Positions 22,447 to 30,206 of a DNA stretch of 34,064 nucleotides are shown piece by piece (within the stretch, counting starts at the first letter, position 1; each line of letters opens with the position of its first letter). The position numbers were made by a program, and so were the translations under genes. The DNA is from DAOPKN01 sp035391225 (GTDB taxonomy: Bacteria; Thermotogota; Thermotogae; MWEM01). The DNA is taken from the NCBI GenBank assembly GCA_035391225.1, contig DAOPKN010000025.1, forward strand, positions 1-34,064. The letters are read 5' to 3'. The notes under the pieces were generated by a model. The model saw only the letters and a program-made list of their open reading frames with translations. It was not told where the DNA came from and did no database searches.

Positions 22447-23643
22447 TTACTCGTAGCGCAACGCTTCGATCGGGCTCATGCGGGAAGCCTTGTTCGCAGG
22501 GTACAGCCCGGAAATGAGCCCGATTCCTGCCGAAACCCCGAAAGCCACCAGCGAGATCTGCAAGTTGAGCGCCATTTCCACTTGGAGAAGGTTGCGCAGC
22601 ACCGGAAGGCCCGAGGTGAACAACCAGGCCAGGAAGACCCCGATGGCTCCGGCGAGGAAGGTGATCAACGTGCTTTCCACGAGGAACTCCAGCAAGATGC
22701 GTGGGCGCGAAGCCCCCAGTGCCATCTTGATGCCAATTTCGCGGGTGCGCTCGGTGACCGACACCAGCATGATGTTCATGATTCCGATACCACCTACCAG
22801 CAGCGAGATCCCGGCAATGGCAAGCAGCACGATGTTGAGTAGCGACACCGTGTCCCCGAGCGCATCCAGGATTTGCTGCTGGTTGCTGATGCGGTAGTAC
22901 CGGGAGTTTTCAAATTTCATGTACAGCAAGAAATCGATTTCTTTCATGGCGCGGCTGATGTCCTCCTCCGAGCGCGCCACGGCGATGCCCGAGGACAGTG
23001 CACCGCGCATTTGGAACAGTCGGCTTTCCGCGGTTGGAAGGGGAAGGTACAACGCATCCGAGGGGTCGGAAAAACTGTTGGTCCCTCCCGCGTTCACGAC
23101 CCCTACGACCGTGAAGTCGTTTTTTTTCACGTAGGAATCGTCGCTCAGCAACACGCTGACCTTCTGTCCAACCGGATCCTCCCCAGCGAAGAGTTCTTCG
23201 GCAAGCGTGGATCCGATGATTGCCACTTGTGCCCGTGAATCGTAGTGTTCTTCGCGAAAGGTCTCCCCCGACACAACCGCATACTGCATGATCTCGAAAA
23301 AACTGGGCTCCATTCCCACCACGGTCTTGGAGACCGATTCTTGCCCGGAAAGAAGGGTCAGGTTCTTTTGCAGCACCCCCACGGCGGTTTCCACGCTGGG
23401 ACACATTTGCTGGATGTTTTGGATGTCCGCGCTGTCCAGTCTCAGGCTTTGGGAACGCACCGAAAGGGTGATGTTTCTTGCTCCCAACGAGGAGAAATTC
23501 TCCGAGATGCGGTTTCGGGTGCCTTCCCCTATGGCCGCGATGGTCACCACGGACGTGATACCGATGATGATGCCCAGCATGGACAGGAAGGTGCGCAGCT
23601 TGTTTTGGAAGAGGGACTGAACGGCTTCACGAAGGATTTCCAT
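22447..23643 (-). CDS. MacB/FtsX-type ABC transporter permease
   Basis: A 398-residue permease. N-terminal membrane helix (about 18-40, LSMLGIIIGITSVVTIAAIGEG), a large periplasmic MacB_PCD domain (45-270), and three C-terminal helices (LLNIVLLAIAGISLLVGGIGIMN, LVESTLITFLAGAIGVFLAW, LQISLVAFGVSAGIGLISG). The EREIGIKMALGA-like coupling sequence (TREIGIKMALGASRP) contacts the ATPase. ATG at 23641-23643 has AGGAGGGG seven bases upstream. It overlaps the ATPase gene by 17 bases. Together they form a mechanotransmission-type ABC transporter which, with the HlyD adaptor and TolC-like proteins, expels substrates from the periplasm. Ends PIEALRYE, a usual family end. Confidence 0.93.
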   Translation of the reverse strand: MEILREAVQSLFQNKLRTFLSMLGIIIGITSVVTIAAIGEGTRNRISENFSSLGARNITLSVRSQSLRLDSADIQNIQQMCPSVETAVGVLQKNLTLLSGQESVSKTVVGMEPSFFEIMQYAVVSGETFREEHYDSRAQVAIIGSTLAEELFAGEDPVGQKVSVLLSDDSYVKKNDFTVVGVVNAGGTNSFSDPSDALYLPLPTAESRLFQMRGALSSGIAVARSEEDISRAMKEIDFLLYMKFENSRYYRISNQQQILDALGDTVSLLNIVLLAIAGISLLVGGIGIMNIMLVSVTERTREIGIKMALGASRPRILLEFLVESTLITFLAGAIGVFLAWLFTSGLPVLRNLLQVEMALNLQISLVAFGVSAGIGLISGLYPANKASRMSPIEALRYE

Positions 23644-24352
23644 CGGATGTCCCCTCCTGGGCTTCGATGACGCCATCCCGCATGTAGAGCACGCGATGCG
23701 CCAGTGGCAGCAATTCCAGGTCATGTGTGACCATGATCACGGTTTTGCCCATTTCGTTGAGCTTGGAAAATAGAGCCAGGATCTCTTCGCCGCTCTTGGT
23801 GTCCAGGTTCCCCGTGGGTTCATCTGCCAGCAAGAACAACGGGTCGTTGGCGAGTGCCCGGGCGATGGCCACCCGTTGTTGTTGCCCCCCGGAAAGCTGG
23901 TTGGGGCGGTGATGGGTTCGATCGGACAACCCCACCATGTCCAGCAATTCTGTTGCCCGTTTCCGGCGTTCCGTGCGGTTTTTCCCCGCATAGAGCATGG
24001 GAAGCGCTACGTTGTCCAGTGCGCTGATGCCCGGGAGCAGGTTGAATCGCTGGAACACGAAACCGATGCGCGCGTTTCGGATGCGGGAAAGTTCCTGGGT
24101 ACTGGCGTGCGTGATTTCCGCTTCCTCCATCCAGATCTTTCCCTGGGAACAGTGGTCAAGCCCCCCCAAGATTTGCAACAACGTGGATTTCCCACTCCCC
24201 GAGGGGCCCACGATTAGAACCAGTTCTCCCCGGGAAATGGAAAAGGAGATGCCTCGAATCGCGTCCACCCGCGGACCGGTCTGCTTCTTTCGGCGGTTCC
24301 CCATGTAGTAGGTTTTCCACACGTCTTCGAAGCGCAAAACGGCCGGGTTCAT
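23627..24352 (-). CDS. MacB/LolD-type ABC transporter ATPase
   Basis: A 241-residue ATPase. Walker A GPSGSGKST (49-57), Q-loop Q101, signature LSGGQQQR (153-160), Walker B FLLADEPT (173-180) with catalytic glutamate E178, and switch H210 (MVTHD). A short insertion MGNRRKKQTG (17-26) sits before the first strand. It drives the adjacent permease by ATP hydrolysis in the cytoplasm. ATG at 24350-24352 overlaps the adaptor stop as ATGA, with GGAGGGGG nine bases upstream. Unlike E. coli MacB, ATPase and membrane domain are separate proteins, as in LolCDE or YknYZ-type systems. Confidence 0.95.
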   Translation of the reverse strand: MNPAVLRFEDVWKTYYMGNRRKKQTGPRVDAIRGISFSISRGELVLIVGPSGSGKSTLLQILGGLDHCSQGKIWMEEAEITHASTQELSRIRNARIGFVFQRFNLLPGISALDNVALPMLYAGKNRTERRKRATELLDMVGLSDRTHHRPNQLSGGQQQRVAIARALANDPLFLLADEPTGNLDTKSGEEILALFSKLNEMGKTVIMVTHDLELLPLAHRVLYMRDGVIEAQEGTSDGNPS

Positions 24353-25590
24353 TGGGTGCGTCCCCCTCCAGGTTGAAATCCAGCGGGGGGTGTGCCGCTC
24401 GTTGGGGTTTGCGTGGAGGAGTTTCCGTTGAGTCGGCTGGCCTCGGAGGAGTTGGGAACGATCTTGAGGGTATCACCCGCCGAAATCCCCGACAACAATT
24501 GCACGCGGTTCCCCAAGACTTCGCCTTTTTCCACGTAGCTCTTTTGCTCCTTTTCGCCCTCCAGCAGAAGCACGTAGTCTCCCTGTGTGTCGCTGTATAC
24601 GCCCGCGGATGGAACGGTGTACCCCGTGTCGATGGCTTTCACCACCAGCTCCACGTCGCAGGTTACTCCCGCGATGATCCCCTTTTCGAAGGGGTTTTGG
24701 TCCAGGGCGATTTCCACCGGTACCACTACAACACCGGAAACCGTTCGCGCAACCGGGCTGATAAAGCGCAGTTTTCCCGGGATGGATACATCGTAGTTGG
24801 GGAAATTCACGATGGCTCGCATTCCCTTTTTCAGCAGGTGAAAATCCGCCTCGTCCACCACGGCGCTGATGTACATGCTTTCCATGTCCACGATGGAAAA
24901 CAGGCTGGTGCCTTCGGAAACCTTTTCCCCCACGTTCTTTTCGATGGAACTGATCACGCCTGCCACTGGGGAAAACAGCACGGCGCTGTCCAAGGACCGC
25001 CGTGCCTGTTCCAACTCCAATGCCGCCAATTCCCTTTCACGTGGGCTTTGCCCAAGCGAGGATTCGTACGCGTTGAGCCGGGAAGAGTAGGTGATGCGTT
25101 GGGAAAGGTCATCGAAGACGGTGAGGGTGGTTCCGGGTGTCACGGTGTCTCCCTCCGCTACGAGGATTTGCAAGATCTCGGAGGAAATCTGGGCATGCAC
25201 TGCGCGGGTTTGCGCCTCCAACGTGCCGATCATTTCGATGGTTTGGTCTTCGGGTGTGGTGGGAACCATGTAGGTGAGGTAGATGCTTTCCTGCGTGGGA
25301 GAGTTATCCAACGGGGAAGCGAAGGGCAACACGGAAGAAATGGCTCCCCCGGGCCCACCTCGGTACGAGCCGGGTGTCCTCGTCGTGGAGCTCGAGGTTC
25401 CGGCCGTGTTGGACGAGGCGGAGGAAGCGGTGGAAGCCGTTGTCGTGGTCTCACCCCTTCGGAAGATCTTGTCTCGGAAAACGAAGGTCAAGCTTCCTGT
25501 CGCAGTGATCATTACCACCAGTAGCCACAGGATGATGCCTTTTGCTTTTCTCGTAGAAGAAGGTACCTTTTTTTCGTTCACGGTTTTCAC
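24349..25590 (-). CDS. HlyD/MacA-type periplasmic adaptor
   Basis: A 413-residue membrane-fusion protein. Inner-membrane anchor at about 18-37; then residues 47-82 are a low-complexity linker of Thr, Ser, Ala and Gly; a lipoyl-like half-motif IGTLEAQTRAVHAQISSEIL with VAEGDTVTPG; a short alpha hairpin (about 170-215); the second lipoyl half SPVAGVISSIEKNVGEKVSEG; and a beta-barrel and membrane-proximal domain (VPVEIALDQNPF ... VPSAGVYSDTQG). The C-terminus is Pro/Ser/Gly rich. GTG start at 25588-25590 overlaps the TolC-like stop (GTGA) with only GGGAAG upstream, so translation is likely coupled; a longer frame upstream is a shadow. It links the ABC pump to the outer-membrane channel. The linker and short hairpin are unusual. 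Confidence 0.9.
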   Translation of the reverse strand: MKTVNEKKVPSSTRKAKGIILWLLVVMITATGSLTFVFRDKIFRRGETTTTASTASSASSNTAGTSSSTTRTPGSYRGGPGGAISSVLPFASPLDNSPTQESIYLTYMVPTTPEDQTIEMIGTLEAQTRAVHAQISSEILQILVAEGDTVTPGTTLTVFDDLSQRITYSSRLNAYESSLGQSPRERELAALELEQARRSLDSAVLFSPVAGVISSIEKNVGEKVSEGTSLFSIVDMESMYISAVVDEADFHLLKKGMRAIVNFPNYDVSIPGKLRFISPVARTVSGVVVVPVEIALDQNPFEKGIIAGVTCDVELVVKAIDTGYTVPSAGVYSDTQGDYVLLLEGEKEQKSYVEKGEVLGNRVQLLSGISAGDTLKIVPNSSEASRLNGNSSTQTPTSGTPPAGFQPGGGRTQ

Positions 25591-26930
25591 CAGCTTCCCA
25601 TCGATGAATGCGTTTCCAATTGGGGCAACGACCAGTCCTGCGGAGAGACCCCGTAGGGAACGAGGTCCATTTGTTCCAGCAGGATGGTCAAGCGAACCTT
25701 TTGCAAGGCGAGCTCCGCTTCCCGGAAGGCCAATTCGGCCAACTGTGATTCTTCCTGGCGCGCGAGCCCCTTTTGCACCAATTGCCGGGCAACCTGGAGC
25801 TCTTGTTCCTTTTCGGTGCACTCCAGCAGTGCGAGTTGCTCGTCCAATAGGGCTTGTTCTACGTCCAGCCGTTCTTTCTGGTAGGATGTGGCCAACTGGG
25901 ACAACTTCTCTGCTCCTTTCTTCCGCTGCACTGTAGCCTGGCGCTGGGCGACCTCGTTTTGCCTTCCGGGGTCATAGATGTCCCAGCTTCCAGACACTTC
26001 CAGGGACCAGGAGTAGGGTTCAAAGGGTTCCACCTGGAAGGAGGCGGATAGGTCCGGCAGGTACGGGGTAAAGGAGCTGTTGTTGCGGGACGTTTCCGCT
26101 TGTTCCCGCAGGTTTTGGGCTTGCACATCCAGCCGTTGCAAGTACGGTTCTTGATCCGCCGGATCGTGTAGGGGAAGCGCTGCGTGGAGCGGGGATAGGA
26201 AGGCCCCGAGTTGCCCAAGCATTTCCTCGAAGGCTTCCTGGGAAGAGGTTCCCCCGTTCTCGCAGCTTGCGGCTTGTAGGTTCAGCAGCTGCTTTCGGGT
26301 GGACAGCACCTGCTTTTGGAGTTCCAAGCGCATCGTGGCGTCCTTTTCCGCGGCCAGGTTGGACTCGTACAGCGAAAGTTTTTGACGGGTGATTTCCAGG
26401 TTTTGGGCGTTCTCGTAGCAACTGGCGATTTGCAGCGCCACCTCTGCCAACATGTTCCAGTGTGTCAGCGAAAAGTTGAACAGTGCATCCAGGTAGGAGG
26501 CCAGAGCTTCCTTTTGTTCGGCGGAGTAGTCATTCACCAGGTCTTGGCTGGAAACGGTGATGCGCAAGCTTCCCGCCGAGGAATGGGAAATATCTTGCAG
26601 GTCCAGTTCAAACGGGAAGCTGATGCCGAAGGCGAAACCGTACACGTTCAGGATTTGCGCGGAGAGCTGGAAATCCATTCCGTCGATGCCATCCGCATTG
26701 AGTTGGAAGGGGTTCGATTTCCCTGCCTGGAACAGCACCTTTGGCAAGAACCACTTTCCGTACGCATCCGTCTTTTCCCTTGCGTTCAACAGGTTCAACG
26801 TGGAGCTTTCGATGTCACTGCTCTGTGACAATGCCCGGTCGAATTCCTCCCAGAACCCGGCGAAAACCAATGCGGGCGCCAGGAAGCACACAAGGAAAAT
26901 CCATCGTGCCATCCTTGCCCTTTTTTTCAA
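25587..26930 (-). CDS. TolC-like outer membrane efflux protein (second of pair)
   Basis: A 447-residue exported protein. Signal peptide 1-24 (KKRARMARW then a hydrophobic run to FAGF). The rest is alternating short beta segments (SAGSLRITVSS, SWSLEVSGSWDIYDPG) and long Gln/Glu/Leu-rich helices (YENAQNLEITRQKLSLYES; LEVAR-type QELQVARQLVQKGLARQ), the pattern of TolC family channel proteins. Length is close to the 420-470 of the family. TTG start at 26928-26930 has GGAGG seven bases upstream and overlaps the stop of the preceding TolC-like gene (TTGA); a downstream ATG would shorten the signal peptide's charged end. Ends by overlapping the adaptor gene. Confidence 0.82.
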   Translation of the reverse strand: MKKRARMARWIFLVCFLAPALVFAGFWEEFDRALSQSSDIESSTLNLLNAREKTDAYGKWFLPKVLFQAGKSNPFQLNADGIDGMDFQLSAQILNVYGFAFGISFPFELDLQDISHSSAGSLRITVSSQDLVNDYSAEQKEALASYLDALFNFSLTHWNMLAEVALQIASCYENAQNLEITRQKLSLYESNLAAEKDATMRLELQKQVLSTRKQLLNLQAASCENGGTSSQEAFEEMLGQLGAFLSPLHAALPLHDPADQEPYLQRLDVQAQNLREQAETSRNNSSFTPYLPDLSASFQVEPFEPYSWSLEVSGSWDIYDPGRQNEVAQRQATVQRKKGAEKLSQLATSYQKERLDVEQALLDEQLALLECTEKEQELQVARQLVQKGLARQEESQLAELAFREAELALQKVRLTILLEQMDLVPYGVSPQDWSLPQLETHSSMGSW

Positions 26931-27934
26931 CGCAACACCTCCAAGGGATCACGCCCGGTTTGCACCAGGTAATTGATCAGTTCCTGGAGGTATTGGCGCA
27001 TGGACGAAAGGTAGGTTTTCTGGGCGGAAAGAGTTGTTTTCTGCTGGCTCCAGAGGTCTTTCTCGGAAACCAGCCCTTTTTGGTAACGCTGGTGCACGTC
27101 GTCCAGCTTCCCCGATTCCAGTTCCCAGCGTGAGCTGGAAACCCGTGCGGAAGTGTACAACCCCAGGATGGAGTTCTTCAACCGGGTATGCTCGTCTACC
27201 ATGGATGATTCCACTGCCGTCGTGGACAGTTGTTGTTTTTTCAAGCTAAGCTCCACTTGCTTTTTCTCGAAGGGGGACGCCCAAGAAGAAAGGTTTTGCA
27301 TCTCGTTTTGCGCATTTTCGAGCGCCAGTCGGGCGGATTGGAACGAGAGGTTCTGGGAGGAAAACTCCGCATCGCTGAGGAAAAAGCCGGAGGGCGCTGG
27401 GAAAGGCAAATCGATTTGATCGGGGTTCAGCGAGGAAATGTCCTGGAAACTCCTTGTGGCCGTGGATCGATCGCGGGAAACCGATTCCAGGTTCACCCGG
27501 GCTTCATCCCGTTCCAACCCCGAACTTTTCAACTCCGTTTCGGAGAGCAACTTCTTGTTGAACAGCACCTGGTTGTCCGCGTGGGTGCGCGAGGCGTCTT
27601 CCAGGTTTATTTTGGCGATGGTTTCGTCGATCCCGGTGGTCAGCACGTCCAACAGCGAACCCAAGATATCGGAGAAAAACCCCTGGACAGCCTGTTGCCA
27701 GGAAAGCTGCGCGGAAACATACGTCATGCGGGCCTTGAGCTCCTCGCCGTGTGATGTGGCCTCGATTTGGGAGCGCTCAAATTCCATGGAATCGATTCCT
27801 TGCTGCAATTTTAGGATTTCGTACGAAGGGTTGGTGGAGGCCTGTTCCTGGAGGTAAGAAACCAGGGGGGTGGCCAGTATCCATCCGGCTCCCAGGGCAA
27901 ACAATACCAATAGGCCGAGCAATTTCCTTTTCAT
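26927..27934 (-). CDS. TolC-like coiled-coil exported protein (first of pair)
   Basis: A 335-residue exported protein: signal sequence 1-22 (MKRK, then LLGLLVLFALGAGWILA), then almost entirely helical and rich in Gln, Ser, Leu and Glu (for example DEARVNLESVSRDRSTATRSFQ and FQSARLALENAQNEMQNL), with the DVHQRYQKGLVSEKDLW motif typical of TolC family helices (cf. 'Y..G..s..dl'). It is about 100 residues shorter than normal TolC proteins and shows few beta-strand segments, so it may be half of a hetero-oligomeric channel or a periplasmic coiled-coil partner. ATG at 27932-27934 with AGGAGGAG four bases upstream. It follows the kinase gene by 49 bases and overlaps the next gene by 4. Confidence 0.72.
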   Translation of the reverse strand: MKRKLLGLLVLFALGAGWILATPLVSYLQEQASTNPSYEILKLQQGIDSMEFERSQIEATSHGEELKARMTYVSAQLSWQQAVQGFFSDILGSLLDVLTTGIDETIAKINLEDASRTHADNQVLFNKKLLSETELKSSGLERDEARVNLESVSRDRSTATRSFQDISSLNPDQIDLPFPAPSGFFLSDAEFSSQNLSFQSARLALENAQNEMQNLSSWASPFEKKQVELSLKKQQLSTTAVESSMVDEHTRLKNSILGLYTSARVSSSRWELESGKLDDVHQRYQKGLVSEKDLWSQQKTTLSAQKTYLSSMRQYLQELINYLVQTGRDPLEVLR

Positions 27935-27983
27935 CGAACTCCTCCTGTGCCTGAAGATAAAATTCTCGTGGAATGGTGTTACA

Positions 27984-29420
27984 TTAGGTGTTTCGACTGG
28001 GTCCGCAAAACCAAAACTCGCTTCCCTTCCCGGGTGTGCTCTCTACCCCGTAGGAGAAACCGTGGGCCTCGAAGATGCTTTTTACGATCGACATGCCAAG
28101 ACCGGGACTGTCCCCCGACTCGTTGCGGGAGGTGTCTGCTTTGAAAAAACGATCCCAAATCCTGGGAAGATCTCCCGGGGAAATTCCCCTTCCCTGGTCT
28201 TTCACCCGAATGCAGCATTGGCTCGGCCCAGAGGCATGGGCCTCGAGAACCACGCACGAAGGGACTTGCTGGGTGTACTTGATCGCGTTGTCCACCAGGT
28301 TGGAAAGGGCACGAAACAACCATTGCCGATCCGCCAGCAGCGTCGCACCGTCGGTACATCGGATTTCCAGGGACACCTGTTTCTTCGACGCGGAAAGCCG
28401 GAACTCTTCGGCTGCATCACGCAAGAAGGGGAGTAACTCGATGGTTTCGAGCTGCAGCACGTTTCCACCCGATTCCATGCGCGAAATTTCCAAGATCTTT
28501 TCCACTCGGGTTCCAATGCGCGAAGCTTCCGCTTGGATGACCCCCAACGAATGGAGCACTTCCTGTTCAGCAGGGGAGAGAAGATCTTCTAAAATCTCGG
28601 CGTATGCAAGGATGTTGTTGAGAGGGGTGCGAAGGTCGTGGGAGGTGTTGGAGAGAAGCTCGTTGCGGAACGAGTCCACGCGCTGCAGTTGCCGGGCCAT
28701 CTCGTTGATGGAATGTTCCAGGTCACCCAGCTCGTCCTGTGGGGTTTCGGGCAACTGCACCTGGAAATTGCCCCGCGAAATTTTCTCGGCTTCTTCCCGG
28801 ATCTTCAAGATACGCCTCGAGAAATGCCGGGCAAGCAAACCTGCCAAAAGCGTGCCGATGAGAATGGAGAGCAGGCTGATCCAGAGGATTTGACCCGAAA
28901 CCACCTCCCGGGTTTCCTGCACCTGGGAGAGCGGGCTGGTCATCACCAGAACCAACGGGGTGCCCTGTGCGTCAGAAAATGGAAACGCCGACAGTAAGAA
29001 GGAACGTCGCCCCACGGGATGATCTTCCTTGACCACCTCTTGGAAGGGTTTTCCTTCCGTGATCTTTTCCAGCCACCCGGAAATCACGAACGAAAGGTTG
29101 CTCCGGTAAAAACGCAGCTCGGGAGAAATCGAACTGTAGACCACTTCCCCCCCACTCTTCGTGAAAACAGACAGGGAGTATCCCTCGGAAATCGCGATCT
29201 CGTTGAGCTCGGTTTTGACCTGCTCGGAGAGCTCTTGGTCAGAAAGAATGGAGAGGATCTCCGTGGATTTCTTTCGTACCGCGTTCTTGCGAGCACTCAC
29301 GTAGTTCTCTTCCAACAGCAGTACTTGGAACAACCAACTCATGCCTCCCACGAAGAGAACCAGAAGGGTGATGATGATCCAGAAACGGAAAACAAGGCGG
29401 TTTTTAACCCGGAGTTTCAA
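27984..29420 (-). CDS. Membrane sensor histidine kinase (HAMP-HisKA-HATPase)
   Basis: A 478-residue classical sensor kinase. TM1 about 13-36, periplasmic sensor 37-175, TM2 176-197 (LWISLLSILIGTLLAGLLA), HAMP 198-250, HisKA with phospho-histidine H261 (SNTSHDLRTPLNNI), ATPase N box LVDNAIKYTQ, G1 DQGRGIS and G2 SPGLGMSIV. The start is a TTG at 29418-29420 with little ribosome site, 17 bases inside the regulator gene, so coupled translation is likely; no ATG/GTG lies before TM1. It should phosphorylate the OmpR-type regulator encoded just upstream and thereby control the downstream exporter genes. The sensor domain matches no named family that I recognise. Confidence 0.92.
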   Translation of the reverse strand: MKLRVKNRLVFRFWIIITLLVLFVGGMSWLFQVLLLEENYVSARKNAVRKKSTEILSILSDQELSEQVKTELNEIAISEGYSLSVFTKSGGEVVYSSISPELRFYRSNLSFVISGWLEKITEGKPFQEVVKEDHPVGRRSFLLSAFPFSDAQGTPLVLVMTSPLSQVQETREVVSGQILWISLLSILIGTLLAGLLARHFSRRILKIREEAEKISRGNFQVQLPETPQDELGDLEHSINEMARQLQRVDSFRNELLSNTSHDLRTPLNNILAYAEILEDLLSPAEQEVLHSLGVIQAEASRIGTRVEKILEISRMESGGNVLQLETIELLPFLRDAAEEFRLSASKKQVSLEIRCTDGATLLADRQWLFRALSNLVDNAIKYTQQVPSCVVLEAHASGPSQCCIRVKDQGRGISPGDLPRIWDRFFKADTSRNESGDSPGLGMSIVKSIFEAHGFSYGVESTPGKGSEFWFCGPSRNT

Positions 29421-30078
29421 AGCGGTAACCCACCCCCCACACCGTCTGGATGAGATACCTCTTTTCGCCGAGCTTGGCGCGGATTTGCTTGATATGCGTA
29501 TCCACCGTGCGGAAATCATTGATATCCCGGTTTCCCCACACCAGGTCAAGCAGCTCTTCCCTTCGAAACACCGTGCGCGGCCGACTGAGCAGCAGCAACA
29601 TCAGGTCCAGCTCCCGGGGAGAAAGGTCCAATTCCTTTCCATCAAGTTGCAGCCGATGGGCGCGCCAATCCATGCAAAAACCCCCGTCGAAGAACTGCTC
29701 GTTGGGATCTTCCGATCCCCGTAGACGCCTGAGGATAGCACGGGACTTTGCGAGCAATTCCCGGAGCGAAAAGGGCTTGGGCACGTAGTCATCTGCACCA
29801 AGTTCGTAGCCATGCAGTCGGTCTTTCTCTTGCCCCCGTGCGGTGAGCACGATGATGGGGATGCGCTGCTTGCGATGCATGTGTTCCAAGAGCTCCCAAC
29901 CATCCAAGATGGGAAGCATGATATCCAGGATCACCAGGTCGAAGGGTTGCGATTGGAAAAGGTCCAATCCCTGTTGGCCGTCGAAGGCCTGGCACACCTC
30001 GAAGCCCGAGCGTTCGAAGTACACCTTGATCGCATCCGAAAGGTTCTGGTTGTCTTCCACCAACAATACCCGATCCAT
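29404..30078 (-). CDS. OmpR/PhoB-family response regulator
   Basis: A 224-residue regulator. Receiver with E8/D9, phospho-acceptor D52 (VILDIMLP), T79 (LTARG) and K101 (YVPKPF); then a winged-helix DNA-binding domain with DLSPRELDLMLLLLSRP, RTVFRREELLDLVWG and the recognition helix DFRTVDTHIKQIRAKLG, ending VWGVGYRFE. ATG at 30076-30078 has GGAGG six bases upstream; longer frames are rejected because they cross the promoter. First gene of the seven-gene exporter unit; it presumably activates it on a signal from the kinase. Confidence 0.95.
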   Translation of the reverse strand: MDRVLLVEDNQNLSDAIKVYFERSGFEVCQAFDGQQGLDLFQSQPFDLVILDIMLPILDGWELLEHMHRKQRIPIIVLTARGQEKDRLHGYELGADDYVPKPFSLRELLAKSRAILRRLRGSEDPNEQFFDGGFCMDWRAHRLQLDGKELDLSPRELDLMLLLLSRPRTVFRREELLDLVWGNRDINDFRTVDTHIKQIRAKLGEKRYLIQTVWGVGYRFETPG

Positions 30079-30114
30079 GTGTTGCCTCCACCCCCGCCAC
30101 TGTCCGAGGAATAT

Positions 30115-30120
30115 AGTATA
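30115..30120 (-). promoter_or_regulatory. Likely -10 box of the regulator-exporter operon
   Basis: TATACT on the minus strand followed by TATATT, 37 bases before the regulator ATG. No extended TG and no clear -35, as in promoters needing an activator. Confidence 0.45.
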
Positions 30121-30170
30121 CCCCCCGAATGTGAGGAAATGTTGAAGAGCTGGAAGTCGCCCCCACGTTG

Positions 30171-30179
30171 TGATACAAT
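30171..30179 (+). promoter_or_regulatory. Extended -10 promoter of the MFS gene
   Basis: TGATACAAT on the plus strand with -10 at 30174-30179, 28 bases before the ATG. The -35 is weak (TGGAAG at 30151-30156). Confidence 0.6.
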
Positions 30180-30206
30180 GAATCATTCGCAAAAGGGGGA
30201 GAGGGA

